This document shows positions 17,592-25,684 of a stretch of DNA of 48,603 nucleotides, piece by piece (position 1 is the first letter of the stretch; each line of letters starts with the position of its first letter). The notes under the pieces were generated by a model that did not search any database, was not told where the DNA came from, and saw only the letters and a list, made by a program, of their open reading frames with translations. Location of the stretch: NCBI GenBank assembly GCA_022842885.1, contig JALHOR010000036.1, positions 1-48,603 on the forward strand, written 5' to 3'. Origin of the DNA: Anaerolineae bacterium (GTDB taxonomy: Bacteria; Chloroflexota; Anaerolineae; Aggregatilineales; Phototrophicaceae). The translations under genes and the position numbers were made by a program.

Positions 17592-18662
17592 TCATAACGA
17601 TTTCATCCTTTCTAGGTTTACACTGCCTGTTGAATCACCCACAATCAGTTTACCTTTTACAAAGAGATGCTGGGCGTGATCGAATTGTTGGTCTAAGCGC
17701 CCTAGCAGCGTTTTGACCGCGAGTTCACCTACTTTTTGCTGTGCCAGATAGGCATAGGTGGGATATAACGCCATCGGACGGATGGTGTCCGGCGCAGCTA
17801 ATGATAAAACTGAGATGTCATCCGGCACGCTGAAACCATGCGCCGAAAGCAAGTCGTAAGTACTCATGAAGATGGGTAATTCACGACATATGATGCCGGT
17901 GATTCCGTGTTTGGTTAGAAAAGGAATGGCAGTATCTGGGTTACTTAGAAATTCATCTTTGGCAATGATTAAAGCAGCATCGTGCGACTCGTGAATCGCA
18001 CGCTCACATCCAATCATCTTATCCTGTGCTGCCTCTGTTGTGGCACTATGCCCAACATACAAGATAGATTTATGCCCTAAATCAAGCAAATGCTTTGTCG
18101 CACTGTAGCTAATCTCTTGGTAGTCCGTGACAACCCAATCCAACTCCAATTGATCAATTTCACGCCGCCCGATATACACAAATGGGAAACTTTCATCGGC
18201 AAGGCGACGTAATTCTTCGTGGTTGGGTTGAACGCCCAGAATAATCGCGCCATCAGCAAGCCGGAGACGATTTGTGCCGCGCGTATAGATACCGTGATTC
18301 TCTTGGTTCGCATGGTTGGTAACACATAAAACGTCAAAACCTTGTTGGCTAGCTTCTCTCTCGATGCCCAACAAATAGGGAAAATGGTTATTTTCCAGAT
18401 CATAAGGAAAAACAGATTCATAGGAGAAAACGGCAATCACATGGTTTCTGCCAGATTTTGCCAGCATCTGAGCAACCGGATTTGGGGTGTATCCCAACTC
18501 TTGGGCAGCACTTAAAATCCGCTGGCGTGTTTCCTCACTCACCTTAATGCTGCCGTCTTTGCGATCATTCAGAACAACCGAGACTGTTCCGCGTGTTACA
18601 CCAGCACGCTTGGCAACATCTTGTTGAGTTGGGCGTTTATCGGGCTGTGTTTTTTTCAACAT
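17592..18662 (-). CDS. LacI-family transcriptional regulator
   Basis: 356 residues from ATG 18662, which has AGGA 5 nt upstream; the frame extends to 18716 without one. N-terminal LacI helix-turn-helix (TQQDVAKRAGVTRGTVSVVLND) with the hinge helix (NPVAQMLAKSGRN), then a periplasmic-binding-protein-like effector domain (VIAVFSYES, ADGAIILGVQP). It most likely represses the ten-gene sugar-acid operon next to it and itself, released by a pathway intermediate. Candidate operators sharing GGTAACG lie upstream of both. Confidence 0.92.
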   Translation of the reverse strand: MLKKTQPDKRPTQQDVAKRAGVTRGTVSVVLNDRKDGSIKVSEETRQRILSAAQELGYTPNPVAQMLAKSGRNHVIAVFSYESVFPYDLENNHFPYLLGIEREASQQGFDVLCVTNHANQENHGIYTRGTNRLRLADGAIILGVQPNHEELRRLADESFPFVYIGRREIDQLELDWVVTDYQEISYSATKHLLDLGHKSILYVGHSATTEAAQDKMIGCERAIHESHDAALIIAKDEFLSNPDTAIPFLTKHGITGIICRELPIFMSTYDLLSAHGFSVPDDISVLSLAAPDTIRPMALYPTYAYLAQQKVGELAVKTLLGRLDQQFDHAQHLFVKGKLIVGDSTGSVNLERMKSL

Positions 18663-18691
18663 GCGCTTCCTAAGATAAATCATTTTTCTTA

Positions 18692-18716
18692 ATAACGCGC
18701 GTTTGGTAACGCGCAT
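18692..18716. promoter_or_regulatory. Candidate autoregulatory operator of the LacI gene
   Basis: The palindrome AACGCGCGTT (18694-18703) overlaps direct repeats TAACGCGC at 18693 and 18707. GGTAACG (18705-18711) matches the half-site in the operon's control region. It sits 30-54 nt before the chosen start. Confidence 0.5.
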
Positions 18717-18769
18717 TATTTATATACTACACACTTTTTTTCAGAAATGCAAGTCATCTATTCACAGGT

Positions 18770-19457
18770 ACAGGGTAATCGCTTCAAACCCGTGCGAGCA
18801 GTTGAGGCAAAAAATCATGGTCCATGGCAGCACGAAACCGTTTCTGGTGCAGACTGCCAAGCGACGCTCCCGTTGAACGCGGACGATTCTGTTGAGATCT
18901 GTCCAGCCCTTATAATGGCGCAGGTGTTCAAATGCCAATGGATCGCTATCGCCTAGCAGCGGCGGATTTCAATGCGTCCACTTGTTTTGTGGATGGTCTG
19001 GTGGAAATCTATGTGCATCCCAGCAAACTGCTGTTGATCCCATCGGCAAGCTAGTCTTCAATATCTTGGTTGAGCTGGCTGTGATTGTCTTTCACGCGCA
19101 GGATGTAATTGGTTTTCTCATCCCGAATGAAGGGTTTGGGGTCGATTTTGGCGAAGACATCGCCAAAGGTGTCATGCAGGGGAATGCAGTTCTCCAGCTT
19201 GAGAAACTGGCGAAACCACGCTGCTTTCGCCTTTGCCACCGTTACCACCCCGACCCAACTGTCCGCACCACATAAAACAGCACACACCGCGATCATCAAA
19301 ATATCCATCAATTTATAGTCACATCGCCCTTGAACACGCGGGGCAGGTAGGTCACTGAAACATTCTTCCAGACTGGTTGGTAGGGTCGGGGGCATCGGGC
19401 ATCTCCTCGTTTTTGCCCGATTATCCCGCTTTCTCTATTTTGAAGCGATTACCCTGT
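18770..19457 (-). mobile_element. Internally deleted ISAs1-type insertion element
   Basis: ACAGGGTAATCGCTTCAAA at 18770-18788 is exactly inverted at 19439-19457, so the ends are perfect 19-bp inverted repeats. Between them lies a broken ISAs1-type transposase. At ~690 bp it is about half a normal ISAs1 element. No flanking target duplication is obvious. Possibly still movable by a full-length transposase elsewhere. Confidence 0.8.
18790..19395 (-). pseudogene. ISAs1-family transposase remnant
   Basis: The N-terminal part is intact (CFSDLPAPRVQGRCDYKLMD, AVCAVLCGADSWVGV, IPLHDTFGDVFAKIDP) but jumps directly to YILRVKDNHSQLNQDIED, so the centre with catalytic residues is deleted. It then has stops and frameshifts; the C-terminal pieces SGRIEIRRC and LRHYKGWTDLNRIVRVQRER are readable in other frames. 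No product expected. Confidence 0.85.
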
Positions 19458-19529
19458 CCCCCTCATGGCTTTTGGAATAATGGGGTATAATCACCTGCAA
19501 AATTTCAGCCATTTTTACGAGATATTTTT

Positions 19530-19661
19530 ATGAGTCCCAAACCTCTTTTGAGTGGTCGTGGCTGGCGCTTGGTAGGCTGGTTGACAACGATTTTCTTTAC
19601 GCTATTCACGGTTTACGCAGCGGCGATGCTCATCTATACGCTGATGGAGAGTGCCGCATGA
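19530..19661 (+). CDS. Small membrane protein, 43 aa, coupled to the cytochrome gene
   Basis: ATG at 19530, 43 codons, TGA at 19659 overlapping the cytochrome ATG (ATGA). One predicted membrane helix (LVGWLTTIFFTLFTVYAAAMLIYTL) with a basic N-terminus (MSPKPLLSGRGWR). It probably encodes a small subunit or assembly partner of the membrane cytochrome that follows. The family is not recognised. The tight overlap and clear helix argue it is real despite its size. Confidence 0.65.
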   Translation: MSPKPLLSGRGWRLVGWLTTIFFTLFTVYAAAMLIYTLMESAA

Positions 19662-20425
19662 ACAACGCCCGGTCGGTCTTGGTGATGTGTTTGCTGCTGG
19701 CATTCGGTTTGGTGGGCTTTTTGGCAGGGGGAACGCTGCAAACGACCCACGCTATGCCAGAAAGTGCGATTCAGGGGTGGCAAGTCTGGCGCGATTATCA
19801 GTGCGAGAGTTGCCATACCATTTATGGCTTCGGTGGCACCTATGCGCCTGATTTGACTGAGAGCTATGAACAGCGTGGTGCAGATTATTTGCGCGATTTT
19901 ATGCTGAATCCGCCCGCGTTTTATCCCAATCAACGCCTGATGCCGCGCTTTACGCTGACGCAAACCGAAATTGACAATGTGATTGATTTTCTGCGTTATG
20001 TGGGCAGCAGCGGTGACAATACGCCCAATGTCCATTTTCCGCCGCGCCCGATACAAGTGGCAGGAACAGGCGGTTTGAGCGTGTCATTCGCACCATCAGT
20101 CAGCAATGCAACAAATGGCGAAGACAGTGCCATTGCCGCCGGACGGATGATTTTCGCGCAGCGATGCGCCAGTTGTCATTCGCTGGAACAAGGCGTGATA
20201 CAAGTGGGTCCCACATTGTGGGGTATTGCCGATACCGCGTGGTATCGCGTGCCGGGCATGAGTCCCCAAGATTACATTCGCAATTCGATTCTCAATCCCG
20301 GTGATTATGTGGTTGAAGGTTTTGCCAATGTTATGCAGAAAAATCTGGGCGAAATGCTCTCCAGCACCGATTTAGACCATGTGATTGCCTTCCTGATGAT
20401 GTTTGAGGCAGACGACGCTGAATAA
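19658..20425 (+). CDS. NorC-like membrane-anchored dihaem cytochrome c
   Basis: 255 residues. An N-terminal anchor (VLVMCLLLAFGLVGFLAGG) precedes a first haem domain with CESCH near residue 49 in the NorC-like setting VWRDYQCESCHTIYGFGG plus YAPDLTESYEQRG, and axial Met in RLMPRF. A second haem domain has CASCH near residue 170 and Met in VMQKN. NorC passes electrons to the NorB subunit of nitric oxide reductase. Here the NorC-like part is fused to an extra cytochrome domain and no NorB or other haem-copper oxidase subunit is nearby. Haem domains face outwards. It could serve another terminal oxidase or reductase. Confidence 0.85.
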   Translation: MNNARSVLVMCLLLAFGLVGFLAGGTLQTTHAMPESAIQGWQVWRDYQCESCHTIYGFGGTYAPDLTESYEQRGADYLRDFMLNPPAFYPNQRLMPRFTLTQTEIDNVIDFLRYVGSSGDNTPNVHFPPRPIQVAGTGGLSVSFAPSVSNATNGEDSAIAAGRMIFAQRCASCHSLEQGVIQVGPTLWGIADTAWYRVPGMSPQDYIRNSILNPGDYVVEGFANVMQKNLGEMLSSTDLDHVIAFLMMFEADDAE

Positions 20426-20463
20426 CGTTGAAATTTAGTGACTATCCAGCCCTCATCCCCCGC

Positions 20464-20487
20464 CCCCTTCTCCCTAAGGAGAAGGGG
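20464..20487. repeat. Palindromic intergenic element
   Basis: A perfect 10-bp stem CCCCTTCTCC/GGAGAAGGGG with CTAA loop between convergent genes. Sequence of this type is a frequent intergenic palindrome in Chloroflexota and cyanobacteria (general knowledge). It may act as a bidirectional terminator. Confidence 0.6.
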
Positions 20488-20530
20488 AGATAGTCTCTGT
20501 GCCTCAGTGGTGAATTTTGATTTTTGGTAC

Positions 20531-21262
20531 TTATTCCTCTATATCTACCAAAATCGGCAAATGGTCAGAGGCGCGGCGCACAGCGTCTGGTTCGGTCAAG
20601 GTGCGGCAATCGCGGATATGCGCCAAAAATGACTTGGGAACAAACGCATAATCTAAGCGCGTATTCGATTGCTGCGAAGGCATCGTCCACCCGTTTTCGC
20701 CGGGGTGATGCTGGCGGAAGGTATCTACATAACCCGCGTCTTGTAAGCGTTTTAATGCCATGCGCCGAATATCATTCCCATGCAAACGCACGATTAGCTT
20801 AAGGCGCGGTGGAAATGTGGTCATATCAAATGGTTCACCGGGTGCCAGCGTATTAAAATCCCCAATGAGCAAATGCGGTTGATGAGGATTAACAAAGCGC
20901 AGCAACGCCTGAATTTCATGATAGCGCACTAATTCGGTCACATTCGATAGCATCGCCAACAGATGCACACCCCAAATTGTCCACCGACTGTTATCCGGTT
21001 GCACCGCCAAAAAAGGCGACCGCGCAAATAATACATGCTGCCACCGATAGGTAACGGGCAAGCGACTCATAAAAGCGGTCGAACAACCCCGCCGACAATC
21101 AAAATAAGGCATTTCGGCAGCCAGCGCGATGCGTTCTAATGTGGCACGAGTAGGAGATTCTTCCAGCATGACCACATCGGGTTCATAATGCCGAATCACT
21201 TCTGCCAATAAAGACTCGCGCCCATGCCCACTTTTGAGGATGTTATAGCCCATAATTCGCAT
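20531..21262 (-). CDS. Endonuclease/exonuclease/phosphatase-family protein
   Basis: 243 residues with EEP-family motifs: MGYNIL at the start, Glu in VVMLEES, GVHLLA, GDFNTLAPGEP, LDYAFVP and catalytic SDHLPILVDI at the end. The family cleaves phosphodiesters in DNA, RNA, phosphoinositides or sphingomyelin using Mg2+. There is no signal peptide, so it is cytoplasmic. It follows the protease gene with a 6-nt gap, so they are probably co-transcribed. Substrate unknown. Confidence 0.88.
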   Translation of the reverse strand: MRIMGYNILKSGHGRESLLAEVIRHYEPDVVMLEESPTRATLERIALAAEMPYFDCRRGCSTAFMSRLPVTYRWQHVLFARSPFLAVQPDNSRWTIWGVHLLAMLSNVTELVRYHEIQALLRFVNPHQPHLLIGDFNTLAPGEPFDMTTFPPRLKLIVRLHGNDIRRMALKRLQDAGYVDTFRQHHPGENGWTMPSQQSNTRLDYAFVPKSFLAHIRDCRTLTEPDAVRRASDHLPILVDIEE

Positions 21263-21268
21263 AAAAAC

Positions 21269-23131
21269 TCACTCAAGGTGCAGCCTATAATCCAATGGTA
21301 GGGCAGTATAGGGCGTGACAGGCACAATCACCAGCGTTATCGTTTGTACATTGGGCAACGTCTTTATGGTAAATGACCCCGCCTGCTGCATCACCCGACG
21401 GTCGGTGACTATCTCATCCTCAAGCTGCTGAACAACCATGATCACGAGTCGCTGTGGGAGGGCATTGCTCACGGATGCCCAACCAGCCGCAGAACAATTT
21501 TCAGCCAATACATCGCCTGTATTTAAAAAACCAATTTCTGGGATAGCGATGTTATCCAGCGCCATACCCGGTTGCAATATAGCATCATCGGTAATAACCG
21601 CGAATTGCACCTGAATTTTTTTGCCAGCATACGCCGCTAACGATAATGTTTCTTGCCGCCAATGCCCAGAAAGCTCGGTATAGCCCCACCCATAAGCGCG
21701 GGCAAGCGGATTTTCATCGGTGCCATGCTGCGTGATAAGGGGCGTCCAAGTGGCATCATCATCGCTCACGAAGACATAGCCATAATCCCAAAAATCTTCT
21801 AAATCAAACCATACATCATATTGGAGTGTGGCAGTTGGCACCTCCGTCAAGTCAAATTCGCAAGTTAGCGCGGCATGAACATTATCCGCCAAGCGGCTGT
21901 ACCAAAAATAATTATCAGCGGCACTTTGTTCCTTCAAGATTGGCACTGTGGATGCAAAATCCAGCGTCACAGTTATATCGTCCCCGGTGGAGGGTATCTC
22001 AAAATAATCAGCGGCGAATTGGGGCAAACGGCGCGTTTGGCTGGCGGGCAACGTTTGCATGGCAATAGCGGCTATGGGCGGCAAATCGTCATCATTCAGC
22101 AGTCCCGTATACCCAAACCCGTGTTCAATTTGCTGAATGCGATTTGCCAAAACCCAATCGGCAAAAAAGGTCACAAAGTCCGTTTCAGTTAAATCGCGTA
22201 TCAAACGGTCAATGGCGGCATAATTGCCACCGGAAACGGCGCTGAGTTCGCGCAAACCTGCCAGCCCAAACTGCTGATAAAAATACGTCATAAACAAAGT
22301 CTCAGCACCATAATGCGCCAGCCCATCGGCGGTTTCATCGCGCAAAGTTAAGGGCGTTTCCGGCGCTTCTAAAAATGCTGCGATAAATTCATCGCTCGAA
22401 AATTGCAAATATGTTTGTGTAAACATGGAAAACCCTTCATCCAGCCATGCATCGGTCGTGAGCTGTACTTGGTAGCGCAGGAGATGTTGCAATTCGTGGG
22501 CGGCGATACTCAGCGTATAGCCATTATCCAAGTTGATGGTGCTTGCCTGTACATTGAATACCAGCAAATCCGGTTGCTGCACTTTTGCCCGCAAGGTATC
22601 CCGATTCAAAAAATATCCTGCAATCGTATCCGGCAGTTTTAGGCTAAACAGGGTGTGAATACGTCCGGGCGGGGGCGTAATCTGCCATAAATCCAGCACC
22701 GGGACATATACTTGGGTATCGAAAGCAGTCGCAAAATTTTCAGCAGCTATACGCTGAACAGGTATACCCACTTCGACCCAAACATAAACATGGTCGCCCA
22801 CTGCCAGCAATTCGGCTGGTACAGGGATTAAGGCTTGCGTCATATCATTGGCAATATGAAACAACGCCCTATCGCCCACTTGCCAAGTAGCTGGGAAAGG
22901 GACAAGTGCCGCCGCGCCCGGATGAAATTGGTTTGCCAACGCCTCACGGTCGGCTTGCGGTGCGTGAGTATTTGCCAATTTTTCCAGATTGGTGTGTGCC
23001 TGTGTTAGCGATGCTTCTTGTGCGGCAACGCTGCTTACCAAGATGAACAATGCCAGTAGTAGCCAGCAGTAGATTGGTTTGGGTGTGCCGTATACCCCTA
23101 CAAGATTCTTCTTCGTGATTTCGTATTTCAT
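21269..23131 (-). CDS. Secreted gluzincin-like zinc metalloprotease
   Basis: 620 residues. Signal peptide (WLLLALFILVSSVAA). The zinc motif HELQH (SIAAHELQHLLRYQ, near residue 210) followed ~15-20 residues later by DEGFSMFTQ gives the HExxH...E arrangement of gluzincins. The C-terminal third has immune-inhibitor-A-like beta strands (YDVWFDLEDFWDYGYVFVSDD, ALDNIAIPEIGF), probably a carbohydrate- or protein-binding jelly roll. Exported, acting on extracellular protein. The family resembles M6-like proteases but is not certainly one of them. Confidence 0.78.
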   Translation of the reverse strand: MKYEITKKNLVGVYGTPKPIYCWLLLALFILVSSVAAQEASLTQAHTNLEKLANTHAPQADREALANQFHPGAAALVPFPATWQVGDRALFHIANDMTQALIPVPAELLAVGDHVYVWVEVGIPVQRIAAENFATAFDTQVYVPVLDLWQITPPPGRIHTLFSLKLPDTIAGYFLNRDTLRAKVQQPDLLVFNVQASTINLDNGYTLSIAAHELQHLLRYQVQLTTDAWLDEGFSMFTQTYLQFSSDEFIAAFLEAPETPLTLRDETADGLAHYGAETLFMTYFYQQFGLAGLRELSAVSGGNYAAIDRLIRDLTETDFVTFFADWVLANRIQQIEHGFGYTGLLNDDDLPPIAAIAMQTLPASQTRRLPQFAADYFEIPSTGDDITVTLDFASTVPILKEQSAADNYFWYSRLADNVHAALTCEFDLTEVPTATLQYDVWFDLEDFWDYGYVFVSDDDATWTPLITQHGTDENPLARAYGWGYTELSGHWRQETLSLAAYAGKKIQVQFAVITDDAILQPGMALDNIAIPEIGFLNTGDVLAENCSAAGWASVSNALPQRLVIMVVQQLEDEIVTDRRVMQQAGSFTIKTLPNVQTITLVIVPVTPYTALPLDYRLHLE

Positions 23132-23204
23132 TATTATATTTTTGCGTCCTTAATAAATTACTGAAAATTTTTCGAAAAAGTAAGGCGAAAAAGCTGCAAT
23201 GGGT

Positions 23205-23640
23205 CATTTTGCAATTAAGTGACACGCGCAATCGCCGCCAGCAACAGGTGAAGCTAGTTGAAAAAACGGTTGGCACAGACGCGATCTTTGAGATGTCACC
23301 AAAAACGTTCAATCAAGTTCAAGTCAGGACAATAAACGGGCAGGTAAAAGACCACCACCCGCTGGTCAAAGGCGGCAAGTGCCGCTTGAACAGTGCGACT
23401 GTGGCGATACGAGACATTATCCATCACTAAAATAAAACGACGGTTGGATGGGCATACGTCTTGACCAGCAGGTGTTCCAAAAACTGAATAAAGGTCTCGC
23501 TGTTTTTCTTGTCCGCATGGGTGTAGGTCACGGTATCGGTGTGCCAATTGTAAGCTCCGAACAGGTGGTAAAAACGCTGTACCCCACCACTGGCGGCTGA
23601 GGGAGAGGACAGGTTGGGTGTCAAGACTTGCAAAGAACGA
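23205..23640 (-). pseudogene. IS630-family transposase remnant
   Basis: Read on the minus strand: RFYHLFGAYNWHTDTVTYTH, then a one-base frameshift near 23440, then VMDNVSYRHSRTVQAAL and LPVYCPDLNLIERFW (Asp and Glu of the DDE site). A stop follows FW, then HLKDRVCANRFF continues after it. The N-terminal helix-turn-helix half is missing. Not functional. Confidence 0.85.
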
Positions 23641-23724
23641 AGTTCCTAGGGCATCCTCTCGTTGGTATCAACAGACAAGTCGGGACGATCATGAACCATC
23701 ATCTACTATATCAGTGGGAGCAAT

Positions 23725-23940
23725 AGCTTGGCGAGGTGTTACCGCTGTTCAATTCTTGGCAACGAGCGAATGTTGCCCTCTTCAGTTATGGCATTGTGTT
23801 ATCATATAGTTGCCAACAAGTTGCTGTGGCACGGGCAGTCGCTAGTGGGGAACAGGTTGAGAGTGCATCACGCCGCTGGCGGCAGTTTCTGGATAATGAT
23901 GAGATTCGACTGGAGGATTTCTTTCCGCACGCAATTGGTA
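23725..23940 (+). pseudogene. IS4-like transposase N-terminal remnant
   Basis: A plus-strand frame, FNSWQRANVALFSYGIVLSY followed by ARAVASGEQVESASRRWRQF, resembles the N-terminal region of IS4/IS701-type transposases, which have an S-R-R-R-F-L-D-N signature. It ends abruptly at the MFS remnant. Only about 70 residues remain; family assignment is tentative. Confidence 0.5.
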
Positions 23941-23956
23941 GGAACAAAGTTTTCGG

Positions 23957-24711
23957 GATTTGAAGAGTGGGAGATGGCATTGAGGCGAGAGCCACTAATT
24001 AATTTGGGCATGTTCCGGCGGCGCAATTTGGCGTTGGCAACCCTCATCAATGTGTTGATTGGTTACTGCCTGTTCATCGGTTTAGTGAGCATCCCCATTT
24101 TGGTGAATGTACACCAAGAGAGCGTGACAACCCTGCAACAAGCGGCGCTGGAAGTGGGTATTTTGCTTTCTGGGCTAACTGTCCCGATAGCAATTGCCGC
24201 GATTCCCGGCGGCGGACTCAGTGACCGGATTGGCATCCGCAACACTGTCCTGTTGGGTTTGGGGATTTCGCTGGTGGGGTTCGCGCTCATCTGGCAAATG
24301 TGAACGGTGAATATTAGCAGTGTGGTTGTGGCGGCGCAAATGGCAGTCGTAGGCGTGGGCATTGAGCTGACCTTTTCACCGATTAGTGCCGCAGTCATCA
24401 ATTCGGTGTATGATGCTGAACGCGGTGTTGCCTCCGCGCTGGTGATTATTTTGCGATTGGTGGGCATGACGATTAGCGTCTCCAGCCTGACGACGTATGG
24501 CTTGTATCGCTTCAATACAATGGCAGCGGCAGCGTCCGATGCAGCAACAGCCGCAGGCGCTTTTGACGCGAATGCTTTTTTGGTGGTCTACGCCGAATCA
24601 ACAGTGACTGTCCTGAGCGAGATGGGGTTGATTGGCATGGTCTTGTGTGTTATTGCCTTGATTCCCGCATTTTTCTTGGGTAAAACCGCAACCGTACCGC
24701 AAGAAAATTAG
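23957..24711 (+). pseudogene. MFS drug-transporter C-terminal half, truncated with in-frame TGA
   Basis: The frame encodes FEEWEMALRREPLINLGMF, then DHA2-like helices (ALATLINVLIGYCLFIGLVS, IAAIPGGGLSDRIGIRNTVL). A TGA at 24301-24303 interrupts it, and it continues in the same frame with more helices (VASALVIILRLVGMTISVSS, IGMVLCVIALIPAFFLG) to a natural stop. The N-terminal half is absent, with IS debris in its place. Probably inactivated by insertion and then a nonsense mutation. Confidence 0.85.
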
Positions 24712-24728
24712 TGTTTTGACTGCATTTT

Positions 24729-24751
24729 AGGGGGACTATAACTGTCCCTCT
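24729..24751 (+). terminator. Hairpin after the MFS remnant
   Basis: AGGGGGAC/GTCCCTCT stem (one wobble) with a 7-nt loop, followed by GTTT. Weak terminator candidate. The rest of the 200-nt gap holds a TATACT box at 24874-24879, possibly the -10 of the next gene. Confidence 0.5.
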
Positions 24752-24911
24752 GTTTATAACTGCTTCCTTGATTAACCCCATTCCCCCATTGGCGTCCCAA
24801 AGAAAATAACTTCTATTCAAAATCCAACGGTACTCTTTATCATTTCTTTAAGGATTTATTTTTAATATTTCGTTATACTCATAATGAACGCTTAAAGAAG
24901 AGGAGAACGCA

Positions 24912-25313
24912 ATGCCAGCCAAATGCTACTGGGATGACTCCGATACCAAAACAATTGTTCGGATAGATTATATCGGCAACTGGACATGGGACGAACATTT
25001 TAAAGTCGCCGATGAAGGGCGACAAATGACACTTAGCGTCACGCATCGCGTGGATTACATCGGCGACCTCACGCTGGGGCAGCAGCCACGCGGTGGTTCG
25101 GCGCTTTCTAATGTCAAAGCGGTCTTGCGGCGGTTAGCGCCCAACAGCGGTATTGTCGTCAATGTGGTGGCTCCGTTTGAAGCTGTGCTGCTGAATGTTT
25201 TCAAAAAGTTTGACCGGGAACTGGGCAAGATTATGTTTGGTGCCAAATCGGTAGAAGAAGCTCGCCGTATCATCGCCCAAGAACGCGAAAAAAGCACCTC
25301 GCGGTCGTCTTAG
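24912..25313 (+). CDS. Conserved hypothetical protein, 133 aa
   Basis: Soluble, no signal. Starts at ATG with AGGAG 7 nt upstream. N-terminal beta strands (CYWDDSDTKTIVRIDYIGNW, then TWDEHF) and a helix/strand pattern (NSGIVVNVVAPFEAVLLNVF, SVEEARRII) resemble the STAS/SpoIIAA-like fold in which a protein of ~130 aa starts from its own measured change and ends in a helix. No phosphorylatable Ser in the usual DS motif is evident. I do not recognise the exact family; function unknown. Confidence 0.7.
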   Translation: MPAKCYWDDSDTKTIVRIDYIGNWTWDEHFKVADEGRQMTLSVTHRVDYIGDLTLGQQPRGGSALSNVKAVLRRLAPNSGIVVNVVAPFEAVLLNVFKKFDRELGKIMFGAKSVEEARRIIAQEREKSTSRSS

Positions 25314-25399
25314 TGCTTTGTCCGATAAATAACTAAACAAAAATTTTGCGCCAAACATAGGGATGGTGATGGTCATTCCAATAGTGGGTTGCCCTGTCA

Positions 25400-25560
25400 A
25401 TCGCCCCCTTTTCTCCACAAATTGCGGATCAGGACTTTCACTGAAGTAGATTTTTTCTTGATACCATTTCAAGCCTTCTTGCTTCAAGATTGCCACCAGT
25501 TGACTGCGCGAGATGGCAATCGCTAACGTCGTCTGAATGTTATACCAATGGCGCAACTGC
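25400..25560 (-). pseudogene. IS630-family transposase N-terminal fragment
   Basis: Minus-strand frame with ISRSQLVAILKQEGLKWYQE and SPDPQFVEKRG matches the region between the helix-turn-helix and catalytic domain of IS630 transposases. The sequence then diverges before the DDE residues. It lies in the 371-nt gap between two genes and is not functional. Confidence 0.7.
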
Positions 25561-25604
25561 CATTGTTATTGCCTGAAAGTGTGGCGGATTAAATAGCTCA
25601 ATTC

Positions 25605-25637
25605 AAAAACGACCCGCAGAGCGCGAGTCGTTTTTTT
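25605..25637 (-). terminator. Intrinsic terminator (bidirectional) after the sugar-binding protein
   Basis: ACGACTCGCG-type arms (25611-25616 against 25621-25630) with A5 on one side and T7 on the other. On the minus strand the hairpin is followed by TTTTTG. It ends the transport unit at 25685-29578. Confidence 0.75.
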
Positions 25638-25684
25638 GTTGAAGTTGCCATCAGCGGGCAACACCCGCCGATGCAGAGTTTCGT

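Noticed and set aside
18747-18956. Plus-strand 69-codon frame
   Set aside because: Overlaps the end of the decayed ISAs1 transposase on the other strand; no motif.
24301-24303. TGA as recoded (selenocysteine/Trp) codon in the MFS gene
   Set aside because: The gene also lacks its N-terminal half and no SECIS-like hairpin is apparent; simple nonsense mutation is more economical.
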